This document shows, piece after piece, positions 52,889 to 61,514 of a stretch of 64,000 bases of DNA. Made by a program: the position numbers and the translations under genes. This DNA is from Chromatiaceae bacterium (GTDB taxonomy: Bacteria; Pseudomonadota; Gammaproteobacteria; Chromatiales; Chromatiaceae). The DNA lies in the NCBI GenBank assembly GCA_024235415.1, contig JACKML010000002.1:372001-436000 (forward strand), read 5' to 3'. The first letter of the stretch is position 1; every line of letters begins with the position of its first letter. The notes under the pieces were generated by a model. That model was given only the letters and a program-made list of their open reading frames with translations, had not been told where the DNA came from and ran no database searches.

Positions 52889-53800
52889 ATGGAAACGCTC
52901 GGCCATATCCATACAGGCAACCTTGCATTGGTCAATCCACTTCAGACGCACGGCACCGTTGTCCCAACCGCCCCGGAGAACCTGGGGCCGCGGGTTCTGG
53001 AGCTTTCGAGCATCCTGCAAACTACGTTGGATGTCGAGACGCAGATCAATCTGTTCGGCAAAGAGATCCAGCGTTACCTGGCGATCGACGGTCTGCAGTA
53101 CACACTGCCCGACGACGAGAGCATCGTGCTGTATGGCCACGAGGCATCACATCGCGCCACCTACGATCTCAAGCTGGAGGACAAGACCCTTGGCAGCATC
53201 AGGGTCTGTCGCGAGCTGCCGTTCATCGACAAGGAAATACGTTCACTGGAGAATCTGCTGTGCGCATTGGTCTACCCCCTGCGCAATGCGCTGAGTTACA
53301 AGCAGGCAGTGGAGCTGGCATCACGTGACCCGTTGACCGGCATCTATAACCGCATGGCCCTAAAGGCTTCACTGACCCGCGAAGTGGACCTCGCGCAGCG
53401 TCAGGATCTGCCGCTCAGCGTGCTGGTGATAGACATCGACCACTTCAAGTTGTTCAACGACCAGCACGGGCATACGTTTGGGGACGATGTGCTCGTGGCG
53501 GTGTCACAGACCATCGCCAACACCGTCCGACGCAGTGACCTGCTGTTTCGCTTTGGCGGTGAGGAATTCGTTGTCCTCGCCAGTCACACGGCAGAAGAAG
53601 GTGCAATGCTGCTGGCGGAACGCATTCGCCAGAACATCGCAGCGCTGAGCACGGTGCGCGGGCGGGATGCCGCCATCACTGTCAGCGTGGGGATCGCACG
53701 TCTGCAGGACAAGGAACACGCCGACAGATTCTTCGAGCGCGCGGACAAAGCGCTGTATGCGGCCAAAAACAACGGTCGCAACCGCAGCATCCTCGGCTAG
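52889..53800 (+). CDS. Diguanylate cyclase with GAF-like N-terminal domain
   Basis: 303 aa, soluble. Residues 40-135 look like a compact sensor (RVLELSSILQTTLDVETQIN, LEDKTLGSIRV). The GGDEF domain follows: DPLTGIYNRMALKASL, VIDIDHFKLFND and the active RFGGEEFVVLA. The C-terminal YAAKNNGRNR is standard. It should synthesise c-di-GMP. A sigma-54-like promoter precedes it. Confidence 0.92.
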   Translation: METLGHIHTGNLALVNPLQTHGTVVPTAPENLGPRVLELSSILQTTLDVETQINLFGKEIQRYLAIDGLQYTLPDDESIVLYGHEASHRATYDLKLEDKTLGSIRVCRELPFIDKEIRSLENLLCALVYPLRNALSYKQAVELASRDPLTGIYNRMALKASLTREVDLAQRQDLPLSVLVIDIDHFKLFNDQHGHTFGDDVLVAVSQTIANTVRRSDLLFRFGGEEFVVLASHTAEEGAMLLAERIRQNIAALSTVRGRDAAITVSVGIARLQDKEHADRFFERADKALYAAKNNGRNRSILG

Positions 53801-53801
53801 G

Positions 53802-54473
53802 CTAGCCGCAGCGCCTGCCGGTGGGACAAGCCGCCGCCAGCGCACAACGCCGGCACTGTGGCACCTTGCGGCAGACCTCTTTGGCGTGCGTCACGATCAG
53901 CGCGTGATACTGCTTGAACATCTCGACATCAGGCGGCAGCTCGCGTTCGAAACCGAGCCGCAGCTCATCGTATGCCTCTGACCCCTGCGCCAGTTCGAAA
54001 CGCCGCAACAGACGTCGCGTGTAGGTATCGATCACGAAAACCGGTCGATCGAGTGCGTACAGCAGAATGTCATCGGCGGTCTCGGGGCCCACCCCATTTA
54101 CGCCAAGCAAACCGGATCGCTGCAGCGCCGCGTCATGCTTGGCAAATACGTCCAGTCCACCCTGCCGATCGAGAAACACGCACAGATTGCGCAATCGCTG
54201 TGTCTTGACGTTGTAGTAGCCCGAGGGGCGGATCGCCTCGGCCACGCTTGTCGGGTCGGCCGCCAGAACCGCAGGCAACGAAAGCAGGTCCGCCGCCTTC
54301 AGCCGGTCGATGGCCTTTTCGACGTTGGTCCAGGCCGCGTTCTGTGTGAGCACGGCACCCACCACGATCTCGAATGCGGAATCGGCCGGCCACCACGGCT
54401 GCACGCCGTACAGTTGCTGCAGTGAGGAAAAGAGAGACGGCAGTGTGCCGACCGGGGGTTGAAACCGGGTCAC
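53802..54473 (-). CDS. Endonuclease III-like HhH-GPD protein with FeS cluster (COG2231 type)
   Basis: 223 aa. GGxLTQN-like VVGAVLTQNAAWTNVEKA is the diagnostic start, the helix-hairpin-helix is LLGVNGVGPETADDILLYAL, and the catalytic Asp is in FVIDTYTRRLL. The cluster cysteines are CRKVPQCRRCALAAAC. The hairpin Lys of true Nth (GVGRKTA) is Glu here, so AP-lyase activity is doubtful. The start is probably GTG at 54473; longer readings run into rluB. It ends next to the convergent cyclase gene. Confidence 0.82.
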   Translation of the reverse strand: MTRFQPPVGTLPSLFSSLQQLYGVQPWWPADSAFEIVVGAVLTQNAAWTNVEKAIDRLKAADLLSLPAVLAADPTSVAEAIRPSGYYNVKTQRLRNLCVFLDRQGGLDVFAKHDAALQRSGLLGVNGVGPETADDILLYALDRPVFVIDTYTRRLLRRFELAQGSEAYDELRLGFERELPPDVEMFKQYHALIVTHAKEVCRKVPQCRRCALAAACPTGRRCG

Positions 54474-54489
54474 GCGCAGGCCCGCCGCC

Positions 54490-55335
54490 TCAACGTCTGC
54501 CGCGCGGCTTCCATGGCGAGGCGGCAGGACCCGATTTTTTCGCTGCCGATTTCTTGCGCAGGCTCCCCCAGGGGCGCCTGTCATTGATATCGACGACCTT
54601 CAGCAGCGCGCGCTGTTCGTCACCATCGAGCTCACGCCACTGTCCTGCCTTGACACTGCTGTCGAGGATGATCGGTCCATAGCGCACGCGCTTGAGTCGC
54701 GACACCGTGACCCCGACCGCCTCCCAGAGGCGACGCACCTCGCGTTTGCGACCCTCCATGATCACCAGGTGAAACCAGCGGTTGCTGCCCTCTCCCCCGG
54801 CATCGACCACATCTTCAAAGCGCGCCGGCCCGTCTTCGAGCTGTACCCCGCTCACCAGTTGCCGGACCATCTCGGGCGTGACCTCGCCATTGACGCGTAC
54901 TGCGTATTCGCGATCGATCTGGGTACGTGGATGCATCAGGCGATTGGCCAGGTCTCCATCGTTGGTGAGCAGCAGCAGGCCCGCGCTGTTCACATCCAGG
55001 CGGCCAACAGCGATCCAGCGCCCGGTGGGCAGACGCGGCAGGTGTTCGAACACCGTCTTACGCCCTTCCGGGTCGTTGCGGGTGACCAGTTCACCCTCGG
55101 GCTTGTTATAGATGATCACGAAACGCTGATCGCTGGCCAGGCGCTTGCCGCCAACCGGTCGGCCGCCGATCTCGATGCGGTCGTCGGGCGTAGCGCGGTC
55201 GCCAAGCTTGGCCACCGCACCATTGACCTTGACCCGGCCCTCACTGATCAGGGTCTCCAGATGACGCCTCGAACCCAGTCCGGCGTTGGCCAGGAGCTTC
55301 TGCAGTCTTTCGCCTTCCGGCGGCTTGGGTTTCAT
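54490..55335 (-). CDS. rluB: 23S rRNA pseudouridine synthase RluB
   Basis: 281 aa. An S4 domain (ERLQKLLANAGLGSRRHLET) precedes the RsuA-type catalytic domain with GRLDVNSAGLLLLTNDGDLA (catalytic Asp) and MEGRKREVRRLWEAVG. The C-terminal tail is basic (RKKSAAKKSG). It makes pseudouridine 2605 in 23S rRNA. The start overlaps the scpB stop (ATGA). Confidence 0.94.
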   Translation of the reverse strand: MKPKPPEGERLQKLLANAGLGSRRHLETLISEGRVKVNGAVAKLGDRATPDDRIEIGGRPVGGKRLASDQRFVIIYNKPEGELVTRNDPEGRKTVFEHLPRLPTGRWIAVGRLDVNSAGLLLLTNDGDLANRLMHPRTQIDREYAVRVNGEVTPEMVRQLVSGVQLEDGPARFEDVVDAGGEGSNRWFHLVIMEGRKREVRRLWEAVGVTVSRLKRVRYGPIILDSSVKAGQWRELDGDEQRALLKVVDINDRRPWGSLRKKSAAKKSGPAASPWKPRGRR

Positions 55336-56117
55336 CGCTGTTCGTCGCCCATTTCGGCTTCGGCTTCGGCTTCGGCTTCGGCTTCGGCTTCGGCTTCGGC
55401 TTCGGCTTCGGCTTCGGCTTCGGCTTCGGCTTCGGCTTCGGCTTCGGCTTCGGCTTCGGCTTCGGCTTCGGCAATGTTGTCCTGTTCGACCGCCGGCGCA
55501 ACGGCCGCATCGAGGTCTTGTGAGGTAACCGCCTCCGGGTCCGTGGCGCGGTCCGGGTCGTTCAGATCGAGCTCACGATTGATCTCGTCAAGATCGCGCA
55601 GTTCGGCCAGCGTCGGCAACTCGTCGAGCGACTTCAGGCCAAAATAGTCCAGGAACTCGCGGGTTGTACCGTACAGGGAAGGCTTTCCGGGGACGTCACG
55701 GTGACCGACCACGCGCACCCATTCGCGTTCCATCAGGGTCTTGACGATATTGGTACTCACCGCCACACCGCGGATGTCCTCGATCTCACCGCGCGTGATC
55801 GGCTGACGGTACGCGATCAGTGCCAACGTCTCCATCAAGGCACGCGAATAACGCGCCGGTCGCTCGTCCCACAACCGCGACACCCAGGGCGAGCAGGCTG
55901 CACCGACCTGGATTCGCCAGCCGCTGGCGACCTCTGTGATCTCGATTCCGCGGCCCTGGTAGTCGGCCTCGAGCTGTTCCAGCACTGCACGCAGCTGTTT
56001 CTTGTCGGGGCACTCGATTTCGTTGAACAGGTTCTGGATCGCTTCCAGCGACAACGGCCGGCCGGCCGCGAGCAATGCGGCCTCGACGATATTTTTGAGC
56101 TCAGTCGGTTCCGACAT
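55332..56117 (-). CDS. scpB: Segregation and condensation protein B with long Ala-Glu tail
   Basis: 261 aa. The first 185 residues are a normal ScpB: LKNIVEAALLAAGRPLSLEA, LETLALIAYRQPITRGEIE (here METLALIAYRQPITRG) and YGTTREFLDYFGLKSLDELP. Residues 216-255 are 20 perfect Ala-Glu pairs, followed by MGDEQR. The tail comes from a 20-copy hexanucleotide repeat. ScpB binds ScpA and SMC in chromosome condensation. It lies two bases after scpA. Confidence 0.93.
   Translation of the reverse strand: MSEPTELKNIVEAALLAAGRPLSLEAIQNLFNEIECPDKKQLRAVLEQLEADYQGRGIEITEVASGWRIQVGAACSPWVSRLWDERPARYSRALMETLALIAYRQPITRGEIEDIRGVAVSTNIVKTLMEREWVRVVGHRDVPGKPSLYGTTREFLDYFGLKSLDELPTLAELRDLDEINRELDLNDPDRATDPEAVTSQDLDAAVAPAVEQDNIAEAEAEAEAEAEAEAEAEAEAEAEAEAEAEAEAEAEAEAEMGDEQR
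55353..55472. repeat. Perfect 20-copy TTCGGC hexanucleotide repeat inside scpB
   Basis: 120 bases of uninterrupted TTCGGC units (GCCGAA on the coding strand) encode the Ala-Glu tail of ScpB. Because the unit is six bases, slippage changes tail length without breaking the frame. The opposite strand also reads open (Leu-Arg or Pro-Lys repeats), which is a by-product. Confidence 0.97.
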
Positions 56118-56119
56118 CG

Positions 56120-56935
56120 TTAACCACCACGTGCCCGGACATGAATCGGCGCATAGGATTCGGCCTGCACCAACTCGACCAGTTGCTGTTTGATGAGTTC
56201 GAGGATCGCCATGAAAGTCACCACGACACCCTGGCGACCCTCGCTGATATCGAACAGATCGGTGAACTGGGTGAAGCGATCGGTGGTGACGGATTCCAGC
56301 ACGCGACTCATACGCTCGCGCAGTGACAAGGGTTCACGCGCGATGTGGTGACTGCTGAACATGTCCGCACGATGCAGGACATCCTTGAGCGCCAACAACA
56401 CCTCTTTCAGGTCGACGTCAGGTGGTTTCTGATCGACGTGCTTGAACGGCACCTCGGCTACCACGGGAAACACATCACGCCCGACCTGCGGCAGCTCATT
56501 GATGTCCTCGGCCGCCTGTTTGAAACGCTCGTACTCCTGCAGGCGCCTGATCAGCTCCGCCCGCGGGTCATGCTCGTCGTCGTCCTCGCTCTGCGGTCGC
56601 GGCAGCAGCATGCGTGACTTGATCTCGGCAAGCATCGCCGCCATCACCAGGTATTCGGCCGCAAGTTCCAGGCGCATGTCCTGCATCAGCTCGATGTACT
56701 CCATGTACTGACGCGTGATGTCGGCGATCGGGATGTCGAGAATATCGAGGTTCTGCCGTCGGATCAGGTACAGGAGCAGGTCGAGCGGACCTTCGAAGGC
56801 ATCGAGGAAAACCTCGAGTGCGTCCGGTGGAATGTAAAGATCCTTGGGCAACGCATATTGCGGCTGCCCCTGCACCACGGCAAAAGGCATCTCCTGCTGT
56901 TGCGGCGCGACGGTTTCGGCATTTGATTCGGTCAA
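56120..56935 (-). CDS. scpA: Segregation and condensation protein A
   Basis: 271 aa. The kleisin start is LEVFLDAFEGPLDLLLYLIR, then RQNLDILDIPIADITRQYMEY and YLVMAAMLAEIKSRMLLP. The C-terminal winged helix (ILELIKQQLVELVQAESYAP) is complete. ScpA bridges the SMC heads, and ScpB binds its centre. It lies between trpS and scpB in one direction. Confidence 0.95.
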   Translation of the reverse strand: MTESNAETVAPQQQEMPFAVVQGQPQYALPKDLYIPPDALEVFLDAFEGPLDLLLYLIRRQNLDILDIPIADITRQYMEYIELMQDMRLELAAEYLVMAAMLAEIKSRMLLPRPQSEDDDEHDPRAELIRRLQEYERFKQAAEDINELPQVGRDVFPVVAEVPFKHVDQKPPDVDLKEVLLALKDVLHRADMFSSHHIAREPLSLRERMSRVLESVTTDRFTQFTDLFDISEGRQGVVVTFMAILELIKQQLVELVQAESYAPIHVRARGG

Positions 56936-56953
56936 GGAAGCTGTTCCGCCAGG

Positions 56954-58168
56954 TCAGTAGTCGAGTGACATCGCATGACGCACCTCTTCCATCGTCTCGC
57001 GGGCTACCTCGCGAGCACGCTCGCAGCCCTCGTTGACGATATTGCGCACGAGGTCCGGCTGCGCTGCGTATTCGCGGCCACGATCCTGGATCGGCTTGAG
57101 CTCAGCAAGCACCGCGTCAATCACTGGTTGCTTGCACTCGATGCAACCGATACCGGCCGATCGGCAGCCCTGTTGCACCCAGTCCCTGACCGCGTCGTCC
57201 GAGTACACCTGATGGAACTGCCAGACCGGACAGATCTCCGGGTTGCCCGGGTCGGTGCGACGCACGCGTGCCGGATCCGTGGGCATGGTGCGCATCTGTT
57301 TTTCCACGTCCGTCGGAGAGGCGTCCAGCGGGATCGTGTTGCCGTACGATTTGGACATCTTCTGCCCATCCAGACCCGGCATCTTTGCCGCCTTGGTCAG
57401 CAGTGGCTGCGGCTCGGGAAGAATCACCATTCCGCCGCCCTCGAGATAGCCGAACAGGCGGTCGCGGTCGGCAATTCCAATATTCTGTTGCGACTCCAGC
57501 AACGCGCGTGCCGCGGCGAGCGCCTCGTCGTCGCCCTGTTCCTGAAACGAGCGTCGGTAGCCGTGATACAGCTTGGCGTTCTTCTTGCCCATCTTCTTTA
57601 TCGCCTGCTCGGCCTTTTCTTCGAAGTCGGGCTCACGACCATAGATGTGGTTGAAGCGCCGCGCGACTTCGCGCGTCAGTTCGACGTGCACCACCTGGTC
57701 CTCACCAACCGGCACCAGCCCGGCGCGATACACCAGTATGTCGGCGGACTGAAGCAGCGGGTAGCCAAGGAAGCCGTAGGTCGAAAGGTCCTTTTCCTTC
57801 AGTTTTTCCTGCTGATCCTTGTAGGTCGGCACGCGCTCCAGCCAACCGAGCGGCGTGATCATCGACAACAGCAGGTGCAGCTCGGCATGTTCGGGCACGC
57901 GGGACTGCACGAACAGGGTCGCTTCACCTGGGTTGACGCCAGCCGCCAGCCAGTCGATGACCATGTCCCAGGTACTCTGCGGGATCAGGCTCGGATCATC
58001 GTAGTGCGTGGTCAGCGCGTGCCAGTCGGCGACAAAAAAGAAACACTGGTACTCGTGCTGCAGCTCGACCCAGTTCTTCAGAACGCCATGGTAGTGCCCG
58101 AGGTGCAGGCGCCCTGTCGGGCGCATGCCGGACAGTACGCGGGCATGTTGTGCAGCTACAGCGGCCAA
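56954..58168 (-). CDS. trpS: Tryptophanyl-tRNA synthetase
   Basis: 404 aa class I synthetase. The HIGH motif is GRLHLGHYHGVLKNW and KMSKS is in GQKMSKSYGNTIPL. Tryptophan pocket residues are in ADWHALTTHY and YPLLQSADILVYRAGLVPVG. The C-terminal part includes CPVWQFHQVYSDD and CIECKQP, which belong to the longer TrpS form of many proteobacteria. Confidence 0.96.
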   Translation of the reverse strand: MAAVAAQHARVLSGMRPTGRLHLGHYHGVLKNWVELQHEYQCFFFVADWHALTTHYDDPSLIPQSTWDMVIDWLAAGVNPGEATLFVQSRVPEHAELHLLLSMITPLGWLERVPTYKDQQEKLKEKDLSTYGFLGYPLLQSADILVYRAGLVPVGEDQVVHVELTREVARRFNHIYGREPDFEEKAEQAIKKMGKKNAKLYHGYRRSFQEQGDDEALAAARALLESQQNIGIADRDRLFGYLEGGGMVILPEPQPLLTKAAKMPGLDGQKMSKSYGNTIPLDASPTDVEKQMRTMPTDPARVRRTDPGNPEICPVWQFHQVYSDDAVRDWVQQGCRSAGIGCIECKQPVIDAVLAELKPIQDRGREYAAQPDLVRNIVNEGCERAREVARETMEEVRHAMSLDY

Positions 58169-58177
58169 GAGAATCTC

Positions 58178-58858
58178 CTACGGAAACAGGCTCGGAAGTA
58201 TACCCAACACCAACTCCGAACCGGGCATTAGTTTGATTGCGCCGAACACCACGGGCCCGAGAATCATCCCCACCACGCCACTGATCAAGAGCGCGATCAG
58301 AATGATCATTCCATAGGGTTCGATGCGGGCGAACGGCCTTGCCAGCCGAATCGGCAGGACGCCGGTCAGAATGCGGCCACCATCCAGCGGCGGGACCGGC
58401 AACAGGTTTATCGCCATCAGCACCAGGTTGACGAACACCCCGGCAACCGACATCAACAGCAATGGGACCGCTACTGCCGCTGCCGTGTGCACCAGCGAAT
58501 GTGCGAGCAACAGCACCGCCGACCATAAAAGTGCCATCAGCAGATTCACTCCCGGCCCGGCGGCGGCGACGATCGCCATGTCCCGCTTTGGCGAATGCAG
58601 CCGGGCGATCGACACCGGCACCGGCTTCGCCCATCCAATCAGGAACCCGGTGAAGCTCAGCATCAGGATCGGCACCAGGATGGTACCGACAAGGTCGATA
58701 TGCGGCAGCGGATTGAAGGTGATCCGACCCAGGTCGCGGGCGGTCGGATCGCCGAGTCGATTGGCTACCCAGCCATGCGCGGCCTCATGCACTGTGACGG
58801 CGAATATCAGCGGCAGTGCCCAGATGGCGACGCGTTGCGCCAGGTTCAGTTCTTCCAT
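58178..58858 (-). CDS. Site-2 protease family (M50) zinc metalloprotease
   Basis: 226 aa with about five or six membrane helices. The zinc motif HEAAHG lies in the first helix, and the third ligand is in INLLPVPPLDGGRIL. It cleaves membrane-bound substrates; the targets are unknown. The genomic neighbourhood (before trpS-scpA-scpB) is conserved in gammaproteobacteria. The ATG at 58858 gives the family start. Confidence 0.9.
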   Translation of the reverse strand: MEELNLAQRVAIWALPLIFAVTVHEAAHGWVANRLGDPTARDLGRITFNPLPHIDLVGTILVPILMLSFTGFLIGWAKPVPVSIARLHSPKRDMAIVAAAGPGVNLLMALLWSAVLLLAHSLVHTAAAVAVPLLLMSVAGVFVNLVLMAINLLPVPPLDGGRILTGVLPIRLARPFARIEPYGMIILIALLISGVVGMILGPVVFGAIKLMPGSELVLGILPSLFP

Positions 58859-59064
58859 GCGCGCGATTATATCGCCGGGCCGATGTCGTCGCGCGGACAT
58901 TCCCCGGCACGGTGAATCCGCCAACGCGTTTTGTTGCTCAATCAGAGGCCGGGGCTGCCCACGTCAGGAATCTTTACAGCGCCCCGGATTTAGGAAGGCG
59001 TTTACTTGGGAAGCTACTTCAATCTATTGGTTTTTATTGGGTTTTATCTTTGTTTGCTTAAGTT

Positions 59065-59078
59065 GGCTCGATTACTGC
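59065..59078 (+). promoter_or_regulatory. Sigma-54-type promoter before the PEP-CTERM gene
   Basis: TTGGCTCGATTACTGCTTTA has GG (59065-59066) and GC (59077-59078) ten bases apart and matches TGGCACG-N4-TTGCT at most positions. Transcription would begin near 59090, about 47 bases before the ATG. PEP-CTERM genes are under RpoN and PrsK/PrsR control in Zoogloea, so the match is meaningful. The preceding AT-rich stretch, 58925-59060, shows no other feature. Confidence 0.55.
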
Positions 59079-59136
59079 TTTATATGGCCAAACGCCTCGA
59101 GTAACGATGGCAGAGATTTAAGCGAGTAATCGAGAT

Positions 59137-59898
59137 ATGACGAAGTTACGAGATATGCTGAGTCCGCTGGCCCTGGCCGCACTGCTCGGTTGCGCCGCAG
59201 TGTCGACTGCCACAGCGACGCCGATCAACACACGTGGCGAGTTCAAGGATCAGGTCGACATGACCGACCTCGTCCTCAGCCGCCAGGGATTCAACCGCGT
59301 CAAGAGCGCCAAAAAAGGTGGGCAGCGCTCGTTCGCCACGACGGACCTGGACCTGGGCGATTTCAGTATGCATATGGATGTCGACGAGGGCGTCAGGGCC
59401 CCAAAGGGCAAGATGCTCAAAAGCGGCAAACGTGTCGGCCTCAACCGGGTGACCAAGAACGCCTGGCTGCGCGTCAACAAGACGAAGTTTGCCCGCGTGA
59501 AGATCAAGGATGGCGTCAACCTGGTGCTGGAATTCGACGCCCCGATCTACGCATTTGGCGCCACGTTCCGCGGTTTGAACAACGGCAGCGCGGACACTAC
59601 GATCCTTTTGCAGGAGATGACAGGCACCGATCCAATCGAACTGGATCCGAGCAAGACACTGCGCAACAGGAACAAGTCGTTTTTCGGGTTCGTTTCGGAG
59701 GTCGGTATCACGTCGATCACCTTCACCGGGCGTGATGTATTCGGCATGGACGGGGTGATGTACGGAATGAAGCCTCCGTTCGCAGCCCTGCCGACGAATC
59801 TGATGCTGGAAGAAGACTCCAGGGTGCCGCTCCCCGGTACCCTGCTTCTGCTCAGCCTCGGCCTGCTCGGTGCGGGTGCTGCGCGGTGGCGGCGATAG
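59137..59898 (+). CDS. PEP-CTERM-type exported protein
   Basis: 253 aa. A signal peptide ends at about residue 27 (GCAAVSTATA). The mature part is beta-rich (VNLVLEFDAPIYAFGATFRG, SITFTGRDVFGMDGV). The C-terminus has the sorting signal: VPLPGT, a hydrophobic helix (LLLLSLGLLGAGA) and ARWRR. Exosortase/XrtA should cleave and attach such proteins during matrix export. No exosortase gene lies in the window, but the convergent neighbour is the XrtA-associated ATPase. Confidence 0.85.
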   Translation: MTKLRDMLSPLALAALLGCAAVSTATATPINTRGEFKDQVDMTDLVLSRQGFNRVKSAKKGGQRSFATTDLDLGDFSMHMDVDEGVRAPKGKMLKSGKRVGLNRVTKNAWLRVNKTKFARVKIKDGVNLVLEFDAPIYAFGATFRGLNNGSADTTILLQEMTGTDPIELDPSKTLRNRNKSFFGFVSEVGITSITFTGRDVFGMDGVMYGMKPPFAALPTNLMLEEDSRVPLPGTLLLLSLGLLGAGAARWRR

Positions 59899-59917
59899 TA
59901 GTGGACCGAATCGACGC

Positions 59918-61381
59918 CTAACGCGCCTTCTCTTCATTGGCCGGACTGGTGACGGCTGGCTTGGCATCGACGACAGTCTCCGCCGGCTCAGCGCTCAGAG
60001 CACCTGCTCCGGGGGCACTGTTGCCGGCGCCGAGCGTCGGTGGCAGGTCAGCCGTCAACGCGGCCACATCGCTGGCCGCGGTATCGTCGGCCGGGTCCGG
60101 CAGATACATCTCGATCTGCCGGTCCAGAAGCGTTACAAACGCGCGCCGGTCCATCTGGTACCAGGCATAGGCTCCGGCCCCGATCAACAACGCAAGCACC
60201 ACGACCCAGCCCACCCCGCTGCGCCGGGGCGGCGGACGGCGGACTGGCGGATAAGGCTCGGGTGCGCCGACCGGTTCGCGTGAATCGTGATCGGTTTCCG
60301 GTCGCCGATGCCGCCTGTGCACACGCGGGCCCCGGCTGCCACCAAAGGTCTCTTCCATCGTGGGCACGAAATCCGCAGCACCCACCAGCGGGGCAGCGGC
60401 GTGCGGGCGCGGCATCACGACCTTCTTTTGTTCACGCAGCAATTCCTCGGCGTTTGCAAACACCGGCTCCTTGGCGGCACCGCCCGTTTCTGCTGTGTCC
60501 TCTTCGCGTTCCGGCTCGCCGATGAACTCGGTGCCAAGCGTCGACCCAAGGCCCACGGGCACATGGCTGAGGCGTTCTTCCGACAGTTCCTGGAACACGG
60601 TATTGGCATCTTCCGAACTGAGGACGGCCTTTTCTTCAACGGCACCATGCAACAGAAGCCGACTGCAAAACTGGTTGATACGCCTCGGCACGCCCTGGCA
60701 GGCCACTTCAATGACCGGCAACACCGATGCCTTGATGCGCGGGAAGTTGTTCCATCCCACGACCTTGAGCCGGTGCAGGATGTACGCGGCCGTTTGCTCC
60801 TGGGTCAGCGGATTGAGATGTGCTGCCGCAGTTACGCGCTGGCGCAACTGCTCGAGCCGGGGATCCGCCAGCTTTTCACGCAGGCCCTCCTGGCCGACGA
60901 GGAAGATCTGCAGCAATGGCTTGCCTTGAATCTGCAGGTTGGTGAGCAGACGGAGTTCTTCGAGGGCACTGAGGCTCAGGTTCTGCGCTTCGTCGACCAC
61001 CAGCAATGGAGGGCGCCCGTCCTGATGAGACTGGGTGAACAACTGCTTGATCCGCTGCAGCACGGTTGCGGTATCCAGGCCCTCGACATTGATACCGAAC
61101 TCGTATGCGGTCGAGCGCAGGATATCGTTGGCCTCGAGCATGGTGTTGACCAGCGTCGCCACCAGGTAATCAGAAGGGCCGTAGTCCGAGAGCAGGTCGT
61201 TGATCAGTGTCGTCTTGCCCATGCCGGGGGCCCCGGTCACGACCACGAAGCCCTCCGCCGCCTGCAGCGCATACTGCATGTAGGCTCGACCCTTGGCGAA
61301 ACTCGGGTAGCGATAGCAGAAGGCATGATCTGGGCTCAGACGAAACGGGTCGCCCCTGAGTCGGTAATAGGCCTTGTACAT
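59918..61381 (-). CDS. XrtA/PEP-CTERM-associated ATPase (ExeA/GspA-like AAA)
   Basis: 487 aa. It begins MYKAYYRLRGDPFRLSPDHA, followed by Walker A VVVTGAPGMGKTTLINDLLS, Walker B LLVVDEAQNLSLSALEELRL and the arginine finger region. This pattern is that of the ATPase that accompanies exosortase loci. After residue 290 comes a disordered stretch, a membrane helix (VGWVVVLALLIGAGAYAWY, about 400-418) and a proline- and alanine-rich tail. I start at the family Met (61381). It is convergent with the PEP-CTERM gene. Confidence 0.88.
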   Translation of the reverse strand: MYKAYYRLRGDPFRLSPDHAFCYRYPSFAKGRAYMQYALQAAEGFVVVTGAPGMGKTTLINDLLSDYGPSDYLVATLVNTMLEANDILRSTAYEFGINVEGLDTATVLQRIKQLFTQSHQDGRPPLLVVDEAQNLSLSALEELRLLTNLQIQGKPLLQIFLVGQEGLREKLADPRLEQLRQRVTAAAHLNPLTQEQTAAYILHRLKVVGWNNFPRIKASVLPVIEVACQGVPRRINQFCSRLLLHGAVEEKAVLSSEDANTVFQELSEERLSHVPVGLGSTLGTEFIGEPEREEDTAETGGAAKEPVFANAEELLREQKKVVMPRPHAAAPLVGAADFVPTMEETFGGSRGPRVHRRHRRPETDHDSREPVGAPEPYPPVRRPPPRRSGVGWVVVLALLIGAGAYAWYQMDRRAFVTLLDRQIEMYLPDPADDTAASDVAALTADLPPTLGAGNSAPGAGALSAEPAETVVDAKPAVTSPANEEKAR

Positions 61382-61514
61382 AGAGATACCGCTCGCAAGA
61401 TGATTGAAGGTAGATCGGCTGTCATCCCCTGAAGTTGAGGGAATCGCAGTGCCGCGACGCGCCTCGTCCGTCAGTTTCGGCGACGATACCCACCGTCTGC
61501 GACACCGCCGATCG

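Noticed and set aside
55286..55528. Leu-Arg and Pro-Lys repeat proteins read from the hexanucleotide repeat
   Set aside because: They are alternate frames of the scpB repeat without start signals or conserved sequence.
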